From Alphaproteobacteria bacterium (GTDB taxonomy: Bacteria > Pseudomonadota > Alphaproteobacteria > Micavibrionales > UBA2020), in assembly GCA_025934695.1 (NCBI GenBank), contig JAICWS010000002.1:682001-746000 (forward strand): DNA of 64,000 nt, written 5' to 3'. Position 1 is the stretch's first letter. Every line of letters starts with the position of its first letter. Made by a program: the position numbers and the translations under genes. Positions 1-9,507 of the stretch are shown one piece after another. The notes beneath the pieces are model-generated. The model was not told where the DNA came from. It saw only the letters and a list, made by a program, of their open reading frames with translations, and made no database searches.

Positions 1-221
1 CGGCTCAAGTACGTGGCGGCGCTCGCGAAGCTGCCGCTGCCGAAATGGCTGAAGATGTGGCGCCGGCCTTCCGGCGTGGTGACAGTATGCCCCGCCTGCG
101 CCCCGCCGTTGAAGCGCACGACCAGCGCATTTTCTCCTTGCCGCGCGGCGTAATAGTCGGTGATCAGGCCCTTGCCCTCATCCCCGAAATTCGCGCCAAT
201 GACGACATCTGCGGTTTTCAT
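1..221 (-). CDS. Adenylosuccinate synthetase-like protein, N-terminal part (truncated by window start)
   Basis: Reverse complement from ATG at 221-219 reads [47 protein letters not shown]..., with the GDEGKG P-loop-like motif of PurA; open to the window edge. Confidence 0.8.
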   Translation of the reverse strand, partial: MKTADVVIGANFGDEGKGLITDYYAARQGENALVVRFNGGAQAGHTVTTPEGRRHIFSHFGSGSFASAATYLS

Positions 222-383
222 AGGAAGCAATATAGCGTTTCTTTTCTTCCTTGTCCTCTCCTCCGCCCTGCGGGGAGTTAGAGAGGGGGAGTCTCTCCGC
301 AATAGCGGAAAGCGATTCATGTGACGCGCGGACGCGCTCACCCCCTCCCTAACCCTCCCCCCGCAGAGCGGGGGAGGGGATTC

Positions 384-424
384 TTAAAAAAGAAGCAGCC
401 CCTTTCTGTGACGAAAGGGGCTGC
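384..424 (-). terminator. Rho-independent terminator downstream of the VWA gene
   Basis: Perfect 12-bp inverted repeat GCAGCCCCTTTC-TGTGAC-GAAAGGGGCTGC (395-424); on the minus strand followed by TTCTTTTTTAAG. Confidence 0.8.
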
Positions 425-447
425 CGCTCGTCCTTTAACGGTTGGTC

Positions 448-1458
448 TTAAGCCGCCTTGGGCGGATTCGAGGGAAGCTTCAGCTTGATGGTCGGAAGCA
501 CCTTGAGGCCGGGCATCTTGCCGTCGGGCTTCACGTTCTTGATGGCGTCCTTGACGACGCCGACCGTCTTGCCCTGCCAGCTGTTCGCCACTTCGTCCTT
601 GTCCTTGCCGGCATGGACTTCCATGACCGAGACCAGAATGGCCGGAAGCTGCGTATAATCCTTGACCGAGATGATGCGGTCGGCGGGCAGCACCTTGCTC
701 CAGCTGTCGTAGACGTCTTTTTTGTGCGCGCGCGCATAGTCGCCCTGCTCGATGACGACATGGAAGACGTCGTATTTCTTCGACACCTGCTCCAGCAGGT
801 CCTTCGTCGAAAGATCGCCCTGGATCTTGTCGCCCAGCACGCGCTTGATATGGTCGGCCTGGATGTCGGGCGGGCATTCCTCGTCGCCGAAGGTGAACAG
901 CAGGCCCTTGCGGCCGTGTTTGACGCAATCGATATCGGTCTTCTCAGCCGCGAAGTACCAGGGCAGCGTATAGCTTTCGTGGTGGTTGCCGCCGCCGCCG
1001 TGCTCGAGGAAGATTTCCTTCAACTGGCTGGCGATCTTGATGTCCGCCTCGAACTGCGAGACCTGCAGGGGCGCGCGGTCGTAGGTGCTGTCGCCCACGC
1101 CCATGACCATGATATGCGGATCGGGAACCGGCTTGCGGTCGAGAATGGATTCAACCAGCGTGCCGAGGCCCTCTCGCGCCAGCGTATCGGCGATCATGCC
1201 CATGGAGCCCGTGACGTCGAGTGCAAGGATGATGGGGGTGGAGTCGGGGTTCTTGGCCGAATCGCGCGACTCGCGGACCTTGATGTTGCGCGGATCCATG
1301 TCCTTCTTCATGCTCGAGGCGTTGAAAATCTGGCTCGTCGACTTGCCGCGCGTGCTGGCCGCGTATTTATCCCAGTCGTTGTTGTCCCATCTGCCGTATC
1401 CCATCGTCTTGTGCTCCTCTAAGCCTTGTGCGTTTTTAAAATCGAGCTTTATGCTCAA
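448..1458 (-). CDS. VWA (von Willebrand factor A)-like domain protein
   Basis: 336 aa ORF; IILALDVTGSMG resembles a MIDAS DxSGS-type motif. Confidence 0.65.
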   Translation of the reverse strand: MSIKLDFKNAQGLEEHKTMGYGRWDNNDWDKYAASTRGKSTSQIFNASSMKKDMDPRNIKVRESRDSAKNPDSTPIILALDVTGSMGMIADTLAREGLGTLVESILDRKPVPDPHIMVMGVGDSTYDRAPLQVSQFEADIKIASQLKEIFLEHGGGGNHHESYTLPWYFAAEKTDIDCVKHGRKGLLFTFGDEECPPDIQADHIKRVLGDKIQGDLSTKDLLEQVSKKYDVFHVVIEQGDYARAHKKDVYDSWSKVLPADRIISVKDYTQLPAILVSVMEVHAGKDKDEVANSWQGKTVGVVKDAIKNVKPDGKMPGLKVLPTIKLKLPSNPPKAA

Positions 1459-1470
1459 ATTGGTTTTTTA

Positions 1471-1512
1471 TATTCTCCAATGGAGTATATGTTTATTCTC
1501 CCACGGAGCATA
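1471..1512. promoter_or_regulatory. Pair of direct-repeated 19-bp dyads TATTCTCC-N3-GGAG-N-ATA upstream of the VWA gene
   Basis: tattctccaatggagtata (1471-1489) and tattctcccacggagcata (1494-1512), 23 bp apart, just upstream of the start codon at 1458. Confidence 0.5.
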
Positions 1513-1787
1513 AGTCAATAACAATTTTCAAAATCTTTTGGGCGAGCTATTTTTTACCATAACGCAAATGAATTTGGGACGATGGAATTGAGGCCGTCAG
1601 GCGTGGGAAGTCGCTGCAGGACTGGCGTTTCCGCGATTTCATGAGGGGCCGGTAAGCCGGCCCGTCGCACGGCGAGGGGGCACGCTACCGCCAAATCACG
1701 CTCCGTCGCACAAGGAATTTAAAAATGGAAAAAGGGAACGGCCTGACGCCGATTCCCGAACGGCGGGTTCACCCTCCAGCCCATCCC

Positions 1788-1872
1788 GGCGAAAGCCGGA
1801 TCCAGTTCATAGGATTCACTATCTCAATATTCATGAGATAGAAGTTGCATAAACTGGACACCGGCTTTCGCC
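1788..1872. repeat. Imperfect palindromic intergenic repeat element with nested hairpin
   Basis: Outer arms GGCGAAAGCCGG / CCGGCTTTCGCC with CCAGTT / AACTGG; inner hairpin CTATCTCA-N7-TGAGATAG (1819-1841). Confidence 0.6.
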
Positions 1873-1897
1873 GGTGTGGACAAGAAAAGAAGGCGGC

Positions 1898-2857
1898 TTA
1901 AATCTTCGCCAGATACTCTTCCAGCACGTCGATCGTGCCTTTCCAGCCGCCCTGCATCGACGCGTGGCTGTCGGCGAAGACCTTGCGTTCGGTCTCGGAT
2001 GCGTTGAACGGCACCCAGTGGATGGTCAGCCGCGTCTTGCCGTCGCCCACGTCTTCCAGCGTGGTGAGCGACAGGGTTTCGCGCGGCCAGTCCTTGGCGA
2101 AGGGATGCACGGTGATGCCGCCCTTTTCATCCGAGAAGGAGCTGATCAGGCACAGGCTTTCCGGCGGCGCGATGTCGCGGAAGGTCCATTTGCCCCACAT
2201 GTCCTTGCCGTCGGGACCGGTCATGGCGTAGTGGAAAATGCCGCCGGGCTTCAGGTCCAGTTTGCCGACCTTGAGCTTGCATCCCTTCGGGCCGAACCAT
2301 TTCATCAGATGCTCGCGCTCGGTCCAGACCTTGAACACGAGGTCGCGCGGCGCGCTCAGCACGCGCGATGTCGTGAAAGCCTCCGGCGCGGTGCAGGCGG
2401 CATAATCCGCCATGCGGTCGAGCGACTGGTTCCAGCCCGCGCTCATGCCGGCCAGATGCGGCGCGGCCGCTGGCGTCTTCATCGTGACGTGCGCTTCGAG
2501 GACGACCTCGGTTTTGCCCTGCCGTTCGTTGAAGGTGACGGTCGTCAATACCTCGAACAGCGGCTTGCCGGCGGCGTCGAGCGCAGAGCTGGTAAAGGCC
2601 AGCTTCTGTGGCGGCGAAAATTCGGTGAAAGTCCCCGACATGGGATAAATATTGCCATCGGGCCCCCGCATGTCGATATGCATGCCGCCGCCCAGTCGCG
2701 CGTCGACGTCGCAGCGCGGGTTGGTGAAGCCGCCCGGGCCCCACCAGAGTTTCATGTGTTTGGGTTCCGTCCAGGCCTTGAAGACAAGGTCGCGTGGCGC
2801 ATCCAGCACGCGCGTCAATACGAGGTCGGGCGCGGGTTTAATCTTTCTTTCGGCCAT
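1898..2857 (-). CDS. Tandem SRPBCC (AHSA1-like) domain protein
   Basis: 319 aa; two homologous halves (TRVLDAPRDLVFKAWTEPKHMKLWWGP and SRVLSAPRDLVFKVWTEREHLMKWFGP). Confidence 0.85.
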   Translation of the reverse strand: MAERKIKPAPDLVLTRVLDAPRDLVFKAWTEPKHMKLWWGPGGFTNPRCDVDARLGGGMHIDMRGPDGNIYPMSGTFTEFSPPQKLAFTSSALDAAGKPLFEVLTTVTFNERQGKTEVVLEAHVTMKTPAAAPHLAGMSAGWNQSLDRMADYAACTAPEAFTTSRVLSAPRDLVFKVWTEREHLMKWFGPKGCKLKVGKLDLKPGGIFHYAMTGPDGKDMWGKWTFRDIAPPESLCLISSFSDEKGGITVHPFAKDWPRETLSLTTLEDVGDGKTRLTIHWVPFNASETERKVFADSHASMQGGWKGTIDVLEEYLAKI

Positions 2858-3191
2858 CTTTTTTCTCCTGTGCTTGAAGGTCGCGAAGATAATCCTCGAG
2901 GCGATCGAGGCTTTGTTCCCAAAATTGACGATAATGCTCGACCCAATCGGCGACTTCCCTGAGAGGTTCGGGGCTTAAGCGGCAGGGGCGCCACTGCGCA
3001 TGGCGGCCGCGGCTGATCAGTCCCGCGCGCTCCAGCACCTTCAGATGCTTGGTCACAGCGGGCAGGCTCATCTCGAAAGGCGCGGCCAGCTCGGTGACCG
3101 AGGTTTCGCCCGATGAGAGGCGCGCCAGAATGGCCCTGCGGGTCGGATCGGCCAGCGCCGAGAGTGTCAGGCTGAGAGGGTCGGCTTGCAT
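2838..3191 (-). CDS. ArsR-family HTH transcriptional regulator
   Basis: 117 aa; ALADPTRRAILARLSSGETSVTELAAPFEMSLPAVTKHLKVLERAGLISRGR; overlaps the SRPBCC gene start as in ArsR-SRPBCC operons. Confidence 0.9.
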   Translation of the reverse strand: MQADPLSLTLSALADPTRRAILARLSSGETSVTELAAPFEMSLPAVTKHLKVLERAGLISRGRHAQWRPCRLSPEPLREVADWVEHYRQFWEQSLDRLEDYLRDLQAQEKKDGRKKD

Positions 3192-3407
3192 GGTTCTGTC
3201 GAGTCGCTTTGCTTATTTAACCTATTGGTAAAATAGCATGCTTTATCCAGCCAAGTCAACCTGCTTCGCTGGAAGCAGAGGCCATTTGCATATACCTAAA
3301 AAGAGGTAGGCAGCCATTAACGCTTTCTATCAAAAGAAAGTTTTGGCAGTCTGGCTCGATTTTCTCTCCCCGGCGAAAAAGGGGCAGGACATACACAGGG
3401 CAAAGAG

Positions 3408-5675
3408 ATGCTGGATACATTCTTCACGATGAATATCCCGCCGGAGGCGGAGCAGGGGACCTATCAATTCCCGCTCGTCATCCTGTCTTATGTCGTGGCG
3501 TCCGCCGCCTCTTACACGGCTCTTGTCATTTCGCAAATGATGGTGGGCGCAACCAGCGCGCGTGAGCGCAGCCTCTTCCACTGGGGCGGCGCTTTCGCCA
3601 TGGGCGCCGGCATCTGGTCGATGCACTTCGTGGGCATGCTCTCGTACAAGATGACGATGGAGATACACTACGATCCGTGGGTCACTTTCCTTTCCCTGGT
3701 CGTGGCCATCGTCGCCTCCTGGGGCGCGCTCGGCATCATCACGCGCGACCGGCTGCCCGTGCGGCGGCTTCTTCTCAGCGGAATCCTCATGGGCGTCGGC
3801 ATCTGCTCGATGCATTATGTCGGCATGGCGGCCATGGGGATGGACGCCACTCTCCGCTATACGCCGGGGTTCTTCGTGCTGTCCTTCGTCGTCGCGGTCA
3901 TCGCGTCGATCGCGGCCCTGTGGATGTCCTTTACGCTCGCCCGCGCGGCCGGCGGCGCGCGGCACCTGTACCAGGCGGGCGCGGCGCTTGTCATGGGCGC
4001 CGCCATTTGCGGCATGCACTATACCGGCATGGCCTCCGCCGTGTTCATCCCCTTTGCCCAGTGCCGGCGCGATCCGGGACAGAATTTCGAGGCGCTGGCC
4101 TGGTCGGTCGCGGCGACGACGGGCCTCGTTCTCGGGGTGGCGTTGGCCGTCGCGGCTTACCGCAAAGCCCAAGCCGAGCAAAAAGCGCTGGGGAGCGAGG
4201 CGCGGCTGCGCGCGGTCATCGACAGCGCCCTTGACGCCGTCGTCTCCGTCGACCAGCAGGACCGCATCACCGAATGGAACAGGCAGGCCGAAATCATGTT
4301 CGGCTGGACGCGCGCCGAAGCCCTTGGCCTGCGTCTCGCCGAGACCGTCATCCTGCCGCAATACCGGCCGTCGCACTATGCGGGGCTGGCCCAGTTTCTC
4401 AAGACCGGGGAGTGTCCCTATATCGACCGCCGGGTCGAAATCGACGCCATGAGGCGCGACGGGCGGGTCTTCCCCATCGAGGTGTCGGTCACGGCGCAGC
4501 ACATGGGCGGCGAATACCAGTTCAACGTCTTCGCGCGGGACGTCGCCGACCGCCGCGCCGCCGAAAGCACGCGTGCGCTCCTGGCGGCCATCGTCGAATT
4601 CACCGACGACGCCATCATCAGCGAGACGCTCGGCAGCACGATCACCTCCTGGAACAAGGCCGCCGAGAGGCTGTTCGGTTATGCGCCTGAAGAAGCGGTC
4701 GGCCGCAACGTGGGCTTCCTCATTCCGGGTGAGCTTCGCGGCGAAGAGGAAAACATCATCGCCCGGATCCGCGAGGGCCACAGCATCGACCACCACGAGA
4801 CCGAGCGCGTGCGCAAGGATGGCAGCCGCGTCCCCATTTCACTCACCATTTCCCCTATCCGCGACAAAGCCGGCCGGATCATCGGCGCGTCGAAAATCGC
4901 GCGCGACATCACTGACCGCAAGGCGGCGGAGGCCGAGCTCCTGCATTACACCAACGCGCTCGAGCGTTCGAACCAGGAACTGGACGATTTCGCGCATATC
5001 GCGTCGCACGACCTGAAAGAGCCCCTACGCGGGCTCGTCATCCAGGCGAACTTCCTGTCGGAGGACTATGCCGACAAGCTGGACGAGCACGGCCAGAAGC
5101 GCCTGCTGCGGCTCCGGCAGCTCAGCCAGCGCATGGAGAAGCTCATCACCGATCTGCTCTATTTCTCGCAGCTCGGGCGCACGGAGATGGCGGTGCAGGA
5201 AACCGACCTCAACCCGGTGGTCGACGAGATCCGCCTGATGCTCGAGCAGTTTCTCAAGGAACGGAACGGACGGATCATCGTGCCCAAGCCGCTGCCCAAG
5301 GTCGTCTGCGACAAGCTGCGCGTGACAGAGGCCCTGCGCAACCTCCTGACGAACGCCATCAAGTACAACGACAAGGCGGAGCGCACGGCGGAGGTCGGAT
5401 TTCTCGATCGTGTCGGGACGAAGGAAGGGGTCGAGAGGGACGTCTTTTACGTGCGGGATAACGGCGTCGGCATTCCGCCTGAATTCCGCGACGAAGTTTT
5501 CCGCATCTTCCGCCGCCTGCACAACGCGTCCGAAAAGGAAACCGGCACCGGCGCGGGCCTGACCTTCGTCAAGAAGATCGTCGAGCGGCATAACGGGCGC
5601 GTCTGGATCGAGTCAGAGCCGGGACAGGGGACGACCTTCTATTTCACGCTGAAGCAGCCGGCGCGCCACGCCTGA
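3408..5675 (+). CDS. MHYT-domain membrane sensor histidine kinase with two PAS domains
   Basis: 755 aa; repeated M.HFVGM / MHYVGM / MHYTGM motifs; two PAS/PAC segments; HisKA-like DFAHIASHDLKEPLRGL; ATPase motifs NLLTNAIKYND and DNGVGIP. Confidence 0.92.
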   Translation: MLDTFFTMNIPPEAEQGTYQFPLVILSYVVASAASYTALVISQMMVGATSARERSLFHWGGAFAMGAGIWSMHFVGMLSYKMTMEIHYDPWVTFLSLVVAIVASWGALGIITRDRLPVRRLLLSGILMGVGICSMHYVGMAAMGMDATLRYTPGFFVLSFVVAVIASIAALWMSFTLARAAGGARHLYQAGAALVMGAAICGMHYTGMASAVFIPFAQCRRDPGQNFEALAWSVAATTGLVLGVALAVAAYRKAQAEQKALGSEARLRAVIDSALDAVVSVDQQDRITEWNRQAEIMFGWTRAEALGLRLAETVILPQYRPSHYAGLAQFLKTGECPYIDRRVEIDAMRRDGRVFPIEVSVTAQHMGGEYQFNVFARDVADRRAAESTRALLAAIVEFTDDAIISETLGSTITSWNKAAERLFGYAPEEAVGRNVGFLIPGELRGEEENIIARIREGHSIDHHETERVRKDGSRVPISLTISPIRDKAGRIIGASKIARDITDRKAAEAELLHYTNALERSNQELDDFAHIASHDLKEPLRGLVIQANFLSEDYADKLDEHGQKRLLRLRQLSQRMEKLITDLLYFSQLGRTEMAVQETDLNPVVDEIRLMLEQFLKERNGRIIVPKPLPKVVCDKLRVTEALRNLLTNAIKYNDKAERTAEVGFLDRVGTKEGVERDVFYVRDNGVGIPPEFRDEVFRIFRRLHNASEKETGTGAGLTFVKKIVERHNGRVWIESEPGQGTTFYFTLKQPARHA

Positions 5676-5681
5676 CGCCCA

Positions 5682-5969
5682 TTACGACGTCGGCTTGAGG
5701 CCCCAGGTGATATGCGCCCAGCCGCGTTCGTGGAGATAATAGAGCACCAGCTTGGTCAGCACTTCCGCGCTGGCGATCGTGAAGCCGATTTTCACCTGAC
5801 CCGTCGTGATGAAGGCGATGCAAAAAGTGTCGATGGAACCCAAGAGGCGCCAGCTGACGGTCTTGGCGAGCGAGCGTGCGGGCGAGGCATGCGCTTTCTT
5901 GCTGAAAGCCGGGTCAAAATGCGGGTGCTGGTTTTCGGGGGTCATTTTCCACCTTCTTTTCCTAGCCAA
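5682..5969 (-). CDS. DUF2061 family membrane protein
   Basis: 95 aa; SLAKTVSWRLLGSIDTFCIAFITTGQVKIGFTIASAEVLTKLVLYYLHERGW. Confidence 0.75.
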   Translation of the reverse strand: MARKRRWKMTPENQHPHFDPAFSKKAHASPARSLAKTVSWRLLGSIDTFCIAFITTGQVKIGFTIASAEVLTKLVLYYLHERGWAHITWGLKPTS

Positions 5970-6022
5970 TCTCTAGGAAATATAAGGCATTAGGCGAAAA
6001 AAGGACAGAGGCTTTCGCCGAT

Positions 6023-6817
6023 TTACCCGAATTTGTAGGCCGAGATCGCGCAGCCCATGACGGTATCGGACAGCACCTGGCGTCCTGCGTCGTTTCCAGC
6101 GGCGCCCGCGGCCACCATCAGCGGCAGCAGATGTTCTTCGCGCGGGTGCGCCTGCCGGGCGGCCGGAGCTTCATCCCAATTACCCAAGAGGGCGTCACGT
6201 TGCTTCGGTTCTGCCGTGGCGGCGGCGGTCAGCCAGTCATCGAATTTCCGCGCGTCGTCCGAGCCGGCGCCGCGCATGAACTTCGGCAGGTTGTGATAGC
6301 TCATGCCGCTGCCCACGATCAGCACGCCCTCATCGCGCAAGGAGGCGAGCGCCCGGCCCGCGGCGAGATGCTGTTCCGGGTCCATGTCCTTCTGGAGTGA
6401 CAATTGCACGACCGGCACATCGGCATCGGGGTAGATCAGCTTGAAGGGAATGAAGACGCCGTGGTCGAAGCCGCGGCCAGCGTCTATGCGCGCGGGCAAT
6501 CCCGCCGTCTTCAGCAGCGATACGATCTTCTGCGCCAGTTCCGGCGCCCCGGGCGCATCGTATTTCAATGCGTAGGTTTCGGGCGGAAAGCCATAATAGT
6601 CGTAGATCAGCGCGGGACGGGACCCGGCGGTGACGGTAAAGGCCTCTTCCTCCCAATGGCCGGAAATAACGATGATGGCTTTGGGCTTGCCGCCGACGTC
6701 GCGCGCCATGCCTTGCAGCCAGCCGCCCATTTTCCGCCACGTCTCGGGCGGATCCCATTCCATGAAGAAACAGGGGCCGCCGCCGTGCGGGATGAAGTAG
6801 GTGGGAAGATGCGTCAT
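6023..6817 (-). CDS. DODA-type extradiol aromatic ring-opening dioxygenase
   Basis: 264 aa; YFIPHGGGPCFFMEW, VISGHWEE, FDHGVFIP and GSGMSYHN motifs of the YgiD/4,5-DOPA dioxygenase family. Confidence 0.88.
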   Translation of the reverse strand: MTHLPTYFIPHGGGPCFFMEWDPPETWRKMGGWLQGMARDVGGKPKAIIVISGHWEEEAFTVTAGSRPALIYDYYGFPPETYALKYDAPGAPELAQKIVSLLKTAGLPARIDAGRGFDHGVFIPFKLIYPDADVPVVQLSLQKDMDPEQHLAAGRALASLRDEGVLIVGSGMSYHNLPKFMRGAGSDDARKFDDWLTAAATAEPKQRDALLGNWDEAPAARQAHPREEHLLPLMVAAGAAGNDAGRQVLSDTVMGCAISAYKFG

Positions 6818-7677
6818 TGATGCGCCTTCTGTTGTTCCGGCCCGGTCAGCGCGGCACGATGTTCCTGCAGGAACGCGATCGCGCTTTGGGGCTCGCGCCC
6901 GGTCAGCTTTTTCACATCGCCCGTCGCAACCGCCAGCTTGCCCTGCGCGATGGTATATTCCAGCGACACGACAAGCTCCGCGATCTCCCGCGACAGCGCC
7001 TTGCGCAGCGCTTCCGGCGTGATGGCAACGTAGGAGACCTGTCTGCCGCTGACGGTCGATACGATCTGCGCGAGCTCTTCCTGCGTTATCACGGCGGGGC
7101 CGGTGATGTCATAGGTCGCGTTTCCATTGCCAGACGCGCTCAAGGCTACCGCCGCCGCGCGCGCGCAATCCTCCCGCGTTACGTAACCGACGCCGCCGTT
7201 GCCGGCCAGGCCCGCCAGCATGCCGGTTTCCACCGCATGCGGCAGTTTCATCAGCAGCATGTCCGTATAAATGTTGTTGCGCAGGATGGTGTGGGGAATG
7301 CCGCTGTCGGCCAGCATCTTTTCCGTCACGAAATGTTCGGGCGCGAAGACCGCTGGCGACCCCGCGGGGTTGATCAGGGAAGTATAGACGATATGCTTCA
7401 CGCCCGCCTTTTTTGCCGCGTCGATGGCCGCTTTATGCTGGGCGACGCGCCGGCCAATGGCATCGGTGCTGATCAGCAGCAGGCGGTCAATGCCCTCAAA
7501 GGCCACGTGAAGGCTCGCCGGATCGTCGAAATCGGCGCGGCGGGACGGCACCTTGCCATTCTTTGGCGGATGCCGCGTTCCAGCGATCACGTTCGCGCCT
7601 TGTGCTATGAGAAGATCGACGGTGCGGCTCCCCAGCTGGCCGGACGCGCCGGTGACGAAGAGGCTTGGTCTGGTCAT
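6814..7677 (-). CDS. NmrA-like / QOR2-like NAD(P)-binding SDR protein
   Basis: 287 aa; FVTGASGQLGSRTVDLL Rossmann motif, VKHIVYTSLINP. Confidence 0.82.
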   Translation of the reverse strand: MTRPSLFVTGASGQLGSRTVDLLIAQGANVIAGTRHPPKNGKVPSRRADFDDPASLHVAFEGIDRLLLISTDAIGRRVAQHKAAIDAAKKAGVKHIVYTSLINPAGSPAVFAPEHFVTEKMLADSGIPHTILRNNIYTDMLLMKLPHAVETGMLAGLAGNGGVGYVTREDCARAAAVALSASGNGNATYDITGPAVITQEELAQIVSTVSGRQVSYVAITPEALRKALSREIAELVVSLEYTIAQGKLAVATGDVKKLTGREPQSAIAFLQEHRAALTGPEQQKAHQ

Positions 7678-7688
7678 ATCAATCTCCT

Positions 7689-8312
7689 TTACGCGGCGCT
7701 GCCGCCGACGGCCTGCGCCACCTGGGTTTGCGCGGCGGCGACCGCCTGTTTGAAACCTTCCTCGCCGGTCGATACGCCTTCCGCCCGGACGAAGCTGACA
7801 TCGGTGATGCCGATAAAGCCGAGCACCGAGCGCAGATAAGTCGCATGGAAGTCCATGACCTGCGCCGGTCCTTTTGAATAGACGCCGCCGCTGGTCAGGA
7901 CGACGATCGCCTTCTTGCCGCCCGCCATCCCTTCGGGGCCCGAAGCGCCGTATTTAAAAGTGCGGCCCGAACGAACCACATGATCGATCCAGGCTTTGAG
8001 CGACGAGGGGATGTTGAAATTCCACATCGGCGCGCCGATGACGATGATATCGGACGCCAGCAGCTCGTCAACCGCCCCATCCGAGAGGGCGATGGCGCGG
8101 CGCAGCCTGTCGGTGCGCTGGTCGGGCCGGGTGTAAAAGGCGGTGATGACTTCTTCCGTCAGGTGCGGAAAGGGGCTTGCCGACAAGTCCCGGCGGACGA
8201 CGTTGGCTTCCGGATGCTGGCGGACGAGCTGTTCCTCGACCTCGCGGGTGAAGCGGCGGCTTAACGAACCGCTGCGGGGGCTGCTGTCGATCACGAGAAT
8301 TTGCTTTGCCAT
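7689..8312 (-). CDS. FMN-dependent NADH-azoreductase / NAD(P)H quinone oxidoreductase-like flavoprotein
   Basis: 207 aa; ILVIDSSPRSGSLSR, IVIGAPMWNFNIPSSLKAWIDHVVRSGRTFKY. Confidence 0.88.
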   Translation of the reverse strand: MAKQILVIDSSPRSGSLSRRFTREVEEQLVRQHPEANVVRRDLSASPFPHLTEEVITAFYTRPDQRTDRLRRAIALSDGAVDELLASDIIVIGAPMWNFNIPSSLKAWIDHVVRSGRTFKYGASGPEGMAGGKKAIVVLTSGGVYSKGPAQVMDFHATYLRSVLGFIGITDVSFVRAEGVSTGEEGFKQAVAAAQTQVAQAVGGSAA

Positions 8313-8418
8313 GGGCTACTTTCCTTTTTTAGTTACTATTCTATACTTGATAATATAAATAGGCCGTGTATAAAAAAAGAAGGCACAACAAAATCAGTCA
8401 GTTATTTAGAGGTAACCC

Positions 8419-8817
8419 ATGGATAAAAGCTGTCAAAATCAGGATCATAGCAAATGCCCCATCCGCGAGATGCTGACGCGCCTCGGCGATAAGTGGAGCA
8501 TTCTGATCATCTATACGCTGTCCCAGGCACCCGCCCAGCGCCTGCGCTTCTCCGCTTTGCTCAAAGGCATCCAGGGAATTTCGCAGCGCATGCTGACCAC
8601 CACCCTGCGCAACCTCGAGCGCGACGGGGCCGTGAAACGCCACTTCTATCCCGAAGTCCCGCCACGCGTGGAATATGAGCTGACGCCGCTCGGCAAAAGC
8701 CTCCTCAATCCCGTGCAGGCCCTGATGGTTTGGGTCGAAGCGAACTGGGGCGAGATCAGCGCCGCGCGCGCGACCTTCGATGCCGCTAACGCCAAGAAGA
8801 AAGATAAAGCGGCTTAA
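8419..8817 (+). CDS. HxlR-family transcriptional regulator
   Basis: 132 aa; CPIREMLTRLGDKWSILIIYTLSQ...RFSALLKGIQGISQRMLTTTLRNLERDGAVKRHFYPEVPPRVEYELTPLGKSL. Confidence 0.92.
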   Translation: MDKSCQNQDHSKCPIREMLTRLGDKWSILIIYTLSQAPAQRLRFSALLKGIQGISQRMLTTTLRNLERDGAVKRHFYPEVPPRVEYELTPLGKSLLNPVQALMVWVEANWGEISAARATFDAANAKKKDKAA

Positions 8818-9506
8818 TTTTTTAGCCGCTCGACGCAGAGCCTGAAGGGGAAGTAATCCCGGATCTCCGCCTCAATGCCCGCGGCCGACAACAGCCTTTG
8901 CCATTCTTCCCGCGTGAAAGCGCGGGCAACCGACAAGGCGCCGTCGTTGCGCACCATGCTGTTGACGGGCGCCAGCGCCAGAACCGCCTGCGCCGCCCAG
9001 TAGGGCATCAGCCCGCGCTTGAGATCGCAGATAAACCAACTGCGCCGCGCGTGGCGTTCCATCCATTCGATCAGGGCGACCGTTTCGGCATCCGTCATAT
9101 GATGCGTCATGTGCGAGCAGATAATGAAATCCGCGCCCATATCGTTCGTGAAGACATTGCCGACGGCGTAATCGATTTCCATCCGGGCCGGCGTCGCATG
9201 CCGCGCCACGAGCGCGGACAAGCGCGCCGTATCGATGCCGACAAGCTTCGCTGCCACTTTCTTTCGCTGTGTCAGCTGCCAGATCTCGCGCAGCAGTTCG
9301 CCCCGGCCGAAGCCGATATCGAGAATGGAGGCGGAGCGCAGGCCTGTCAGCTGCCGGTCGAGCCAGGACAGCACGGGGCGATAGCCCAGCGTCACGCGGT
9401 TCACCGTTTCGATCTGGCGCAATGACTGGTCGTAGAGGAAAGGATCGCCGATGCCCGCATCCATGATCTCGGGCTCATAGCTGCGCTCGGAAAGATCGCG
9501 CGGCAT
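8814..9506 (-). CDS. Class I SAM-dependent methyltransferase
   Basis: 230 aa; SILDIGFGRGELLREIWQL motif I; next to the type III PKS. Confidence 0.75.
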   Translation of the reverse strand: MPRDLSERSYEPEIMDAGIGDPFLYDQSLRQIETVNRVTLGYRPVLSWLDRQLTGLRSASILDIGFGRGELLREIWQLTQRKKVAAKLVGIDTARLSALVARHATPARMEIDYAVGNVFTNDMGADFIICSHMTHHMTDAETVALIEWMERHARRSWFICDLKRGLMPYWAAQAVLALAPVNSMVRNDGALSVARAFTREEWQRLLSAAGIEAEIRDYFPFRLCVERLKN

Positions 9507-9507
9507 G

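Noticed and set aside
1-221. Possibility that the PurA-like fragment is a phage PurZ (diaminopurine pathway)
   Set aside because: The catalytic Asp of the GDEGKG motif is retained, as expected for PurA; only 73 residues are visible, so PurZ cannot be supported.
3330-4796. 488-aa minus-strand ORF opposite the MHYT kinase (likewise 442-1422, 17672-18784, 30242-31039, 31136-32389, 54700-55914 and similar)
   Set aside because: Compositionally biased antisense ORFs overlapping well-supported genes.
8309-8420. CCATGGGCTAC / GGTAACCCATGG inverted arrangement between azoreductase and HxlR genes
   Set aside because: Mostly a consequence of the two divergent start codons; arms are imperfect and about 90 bp apart.
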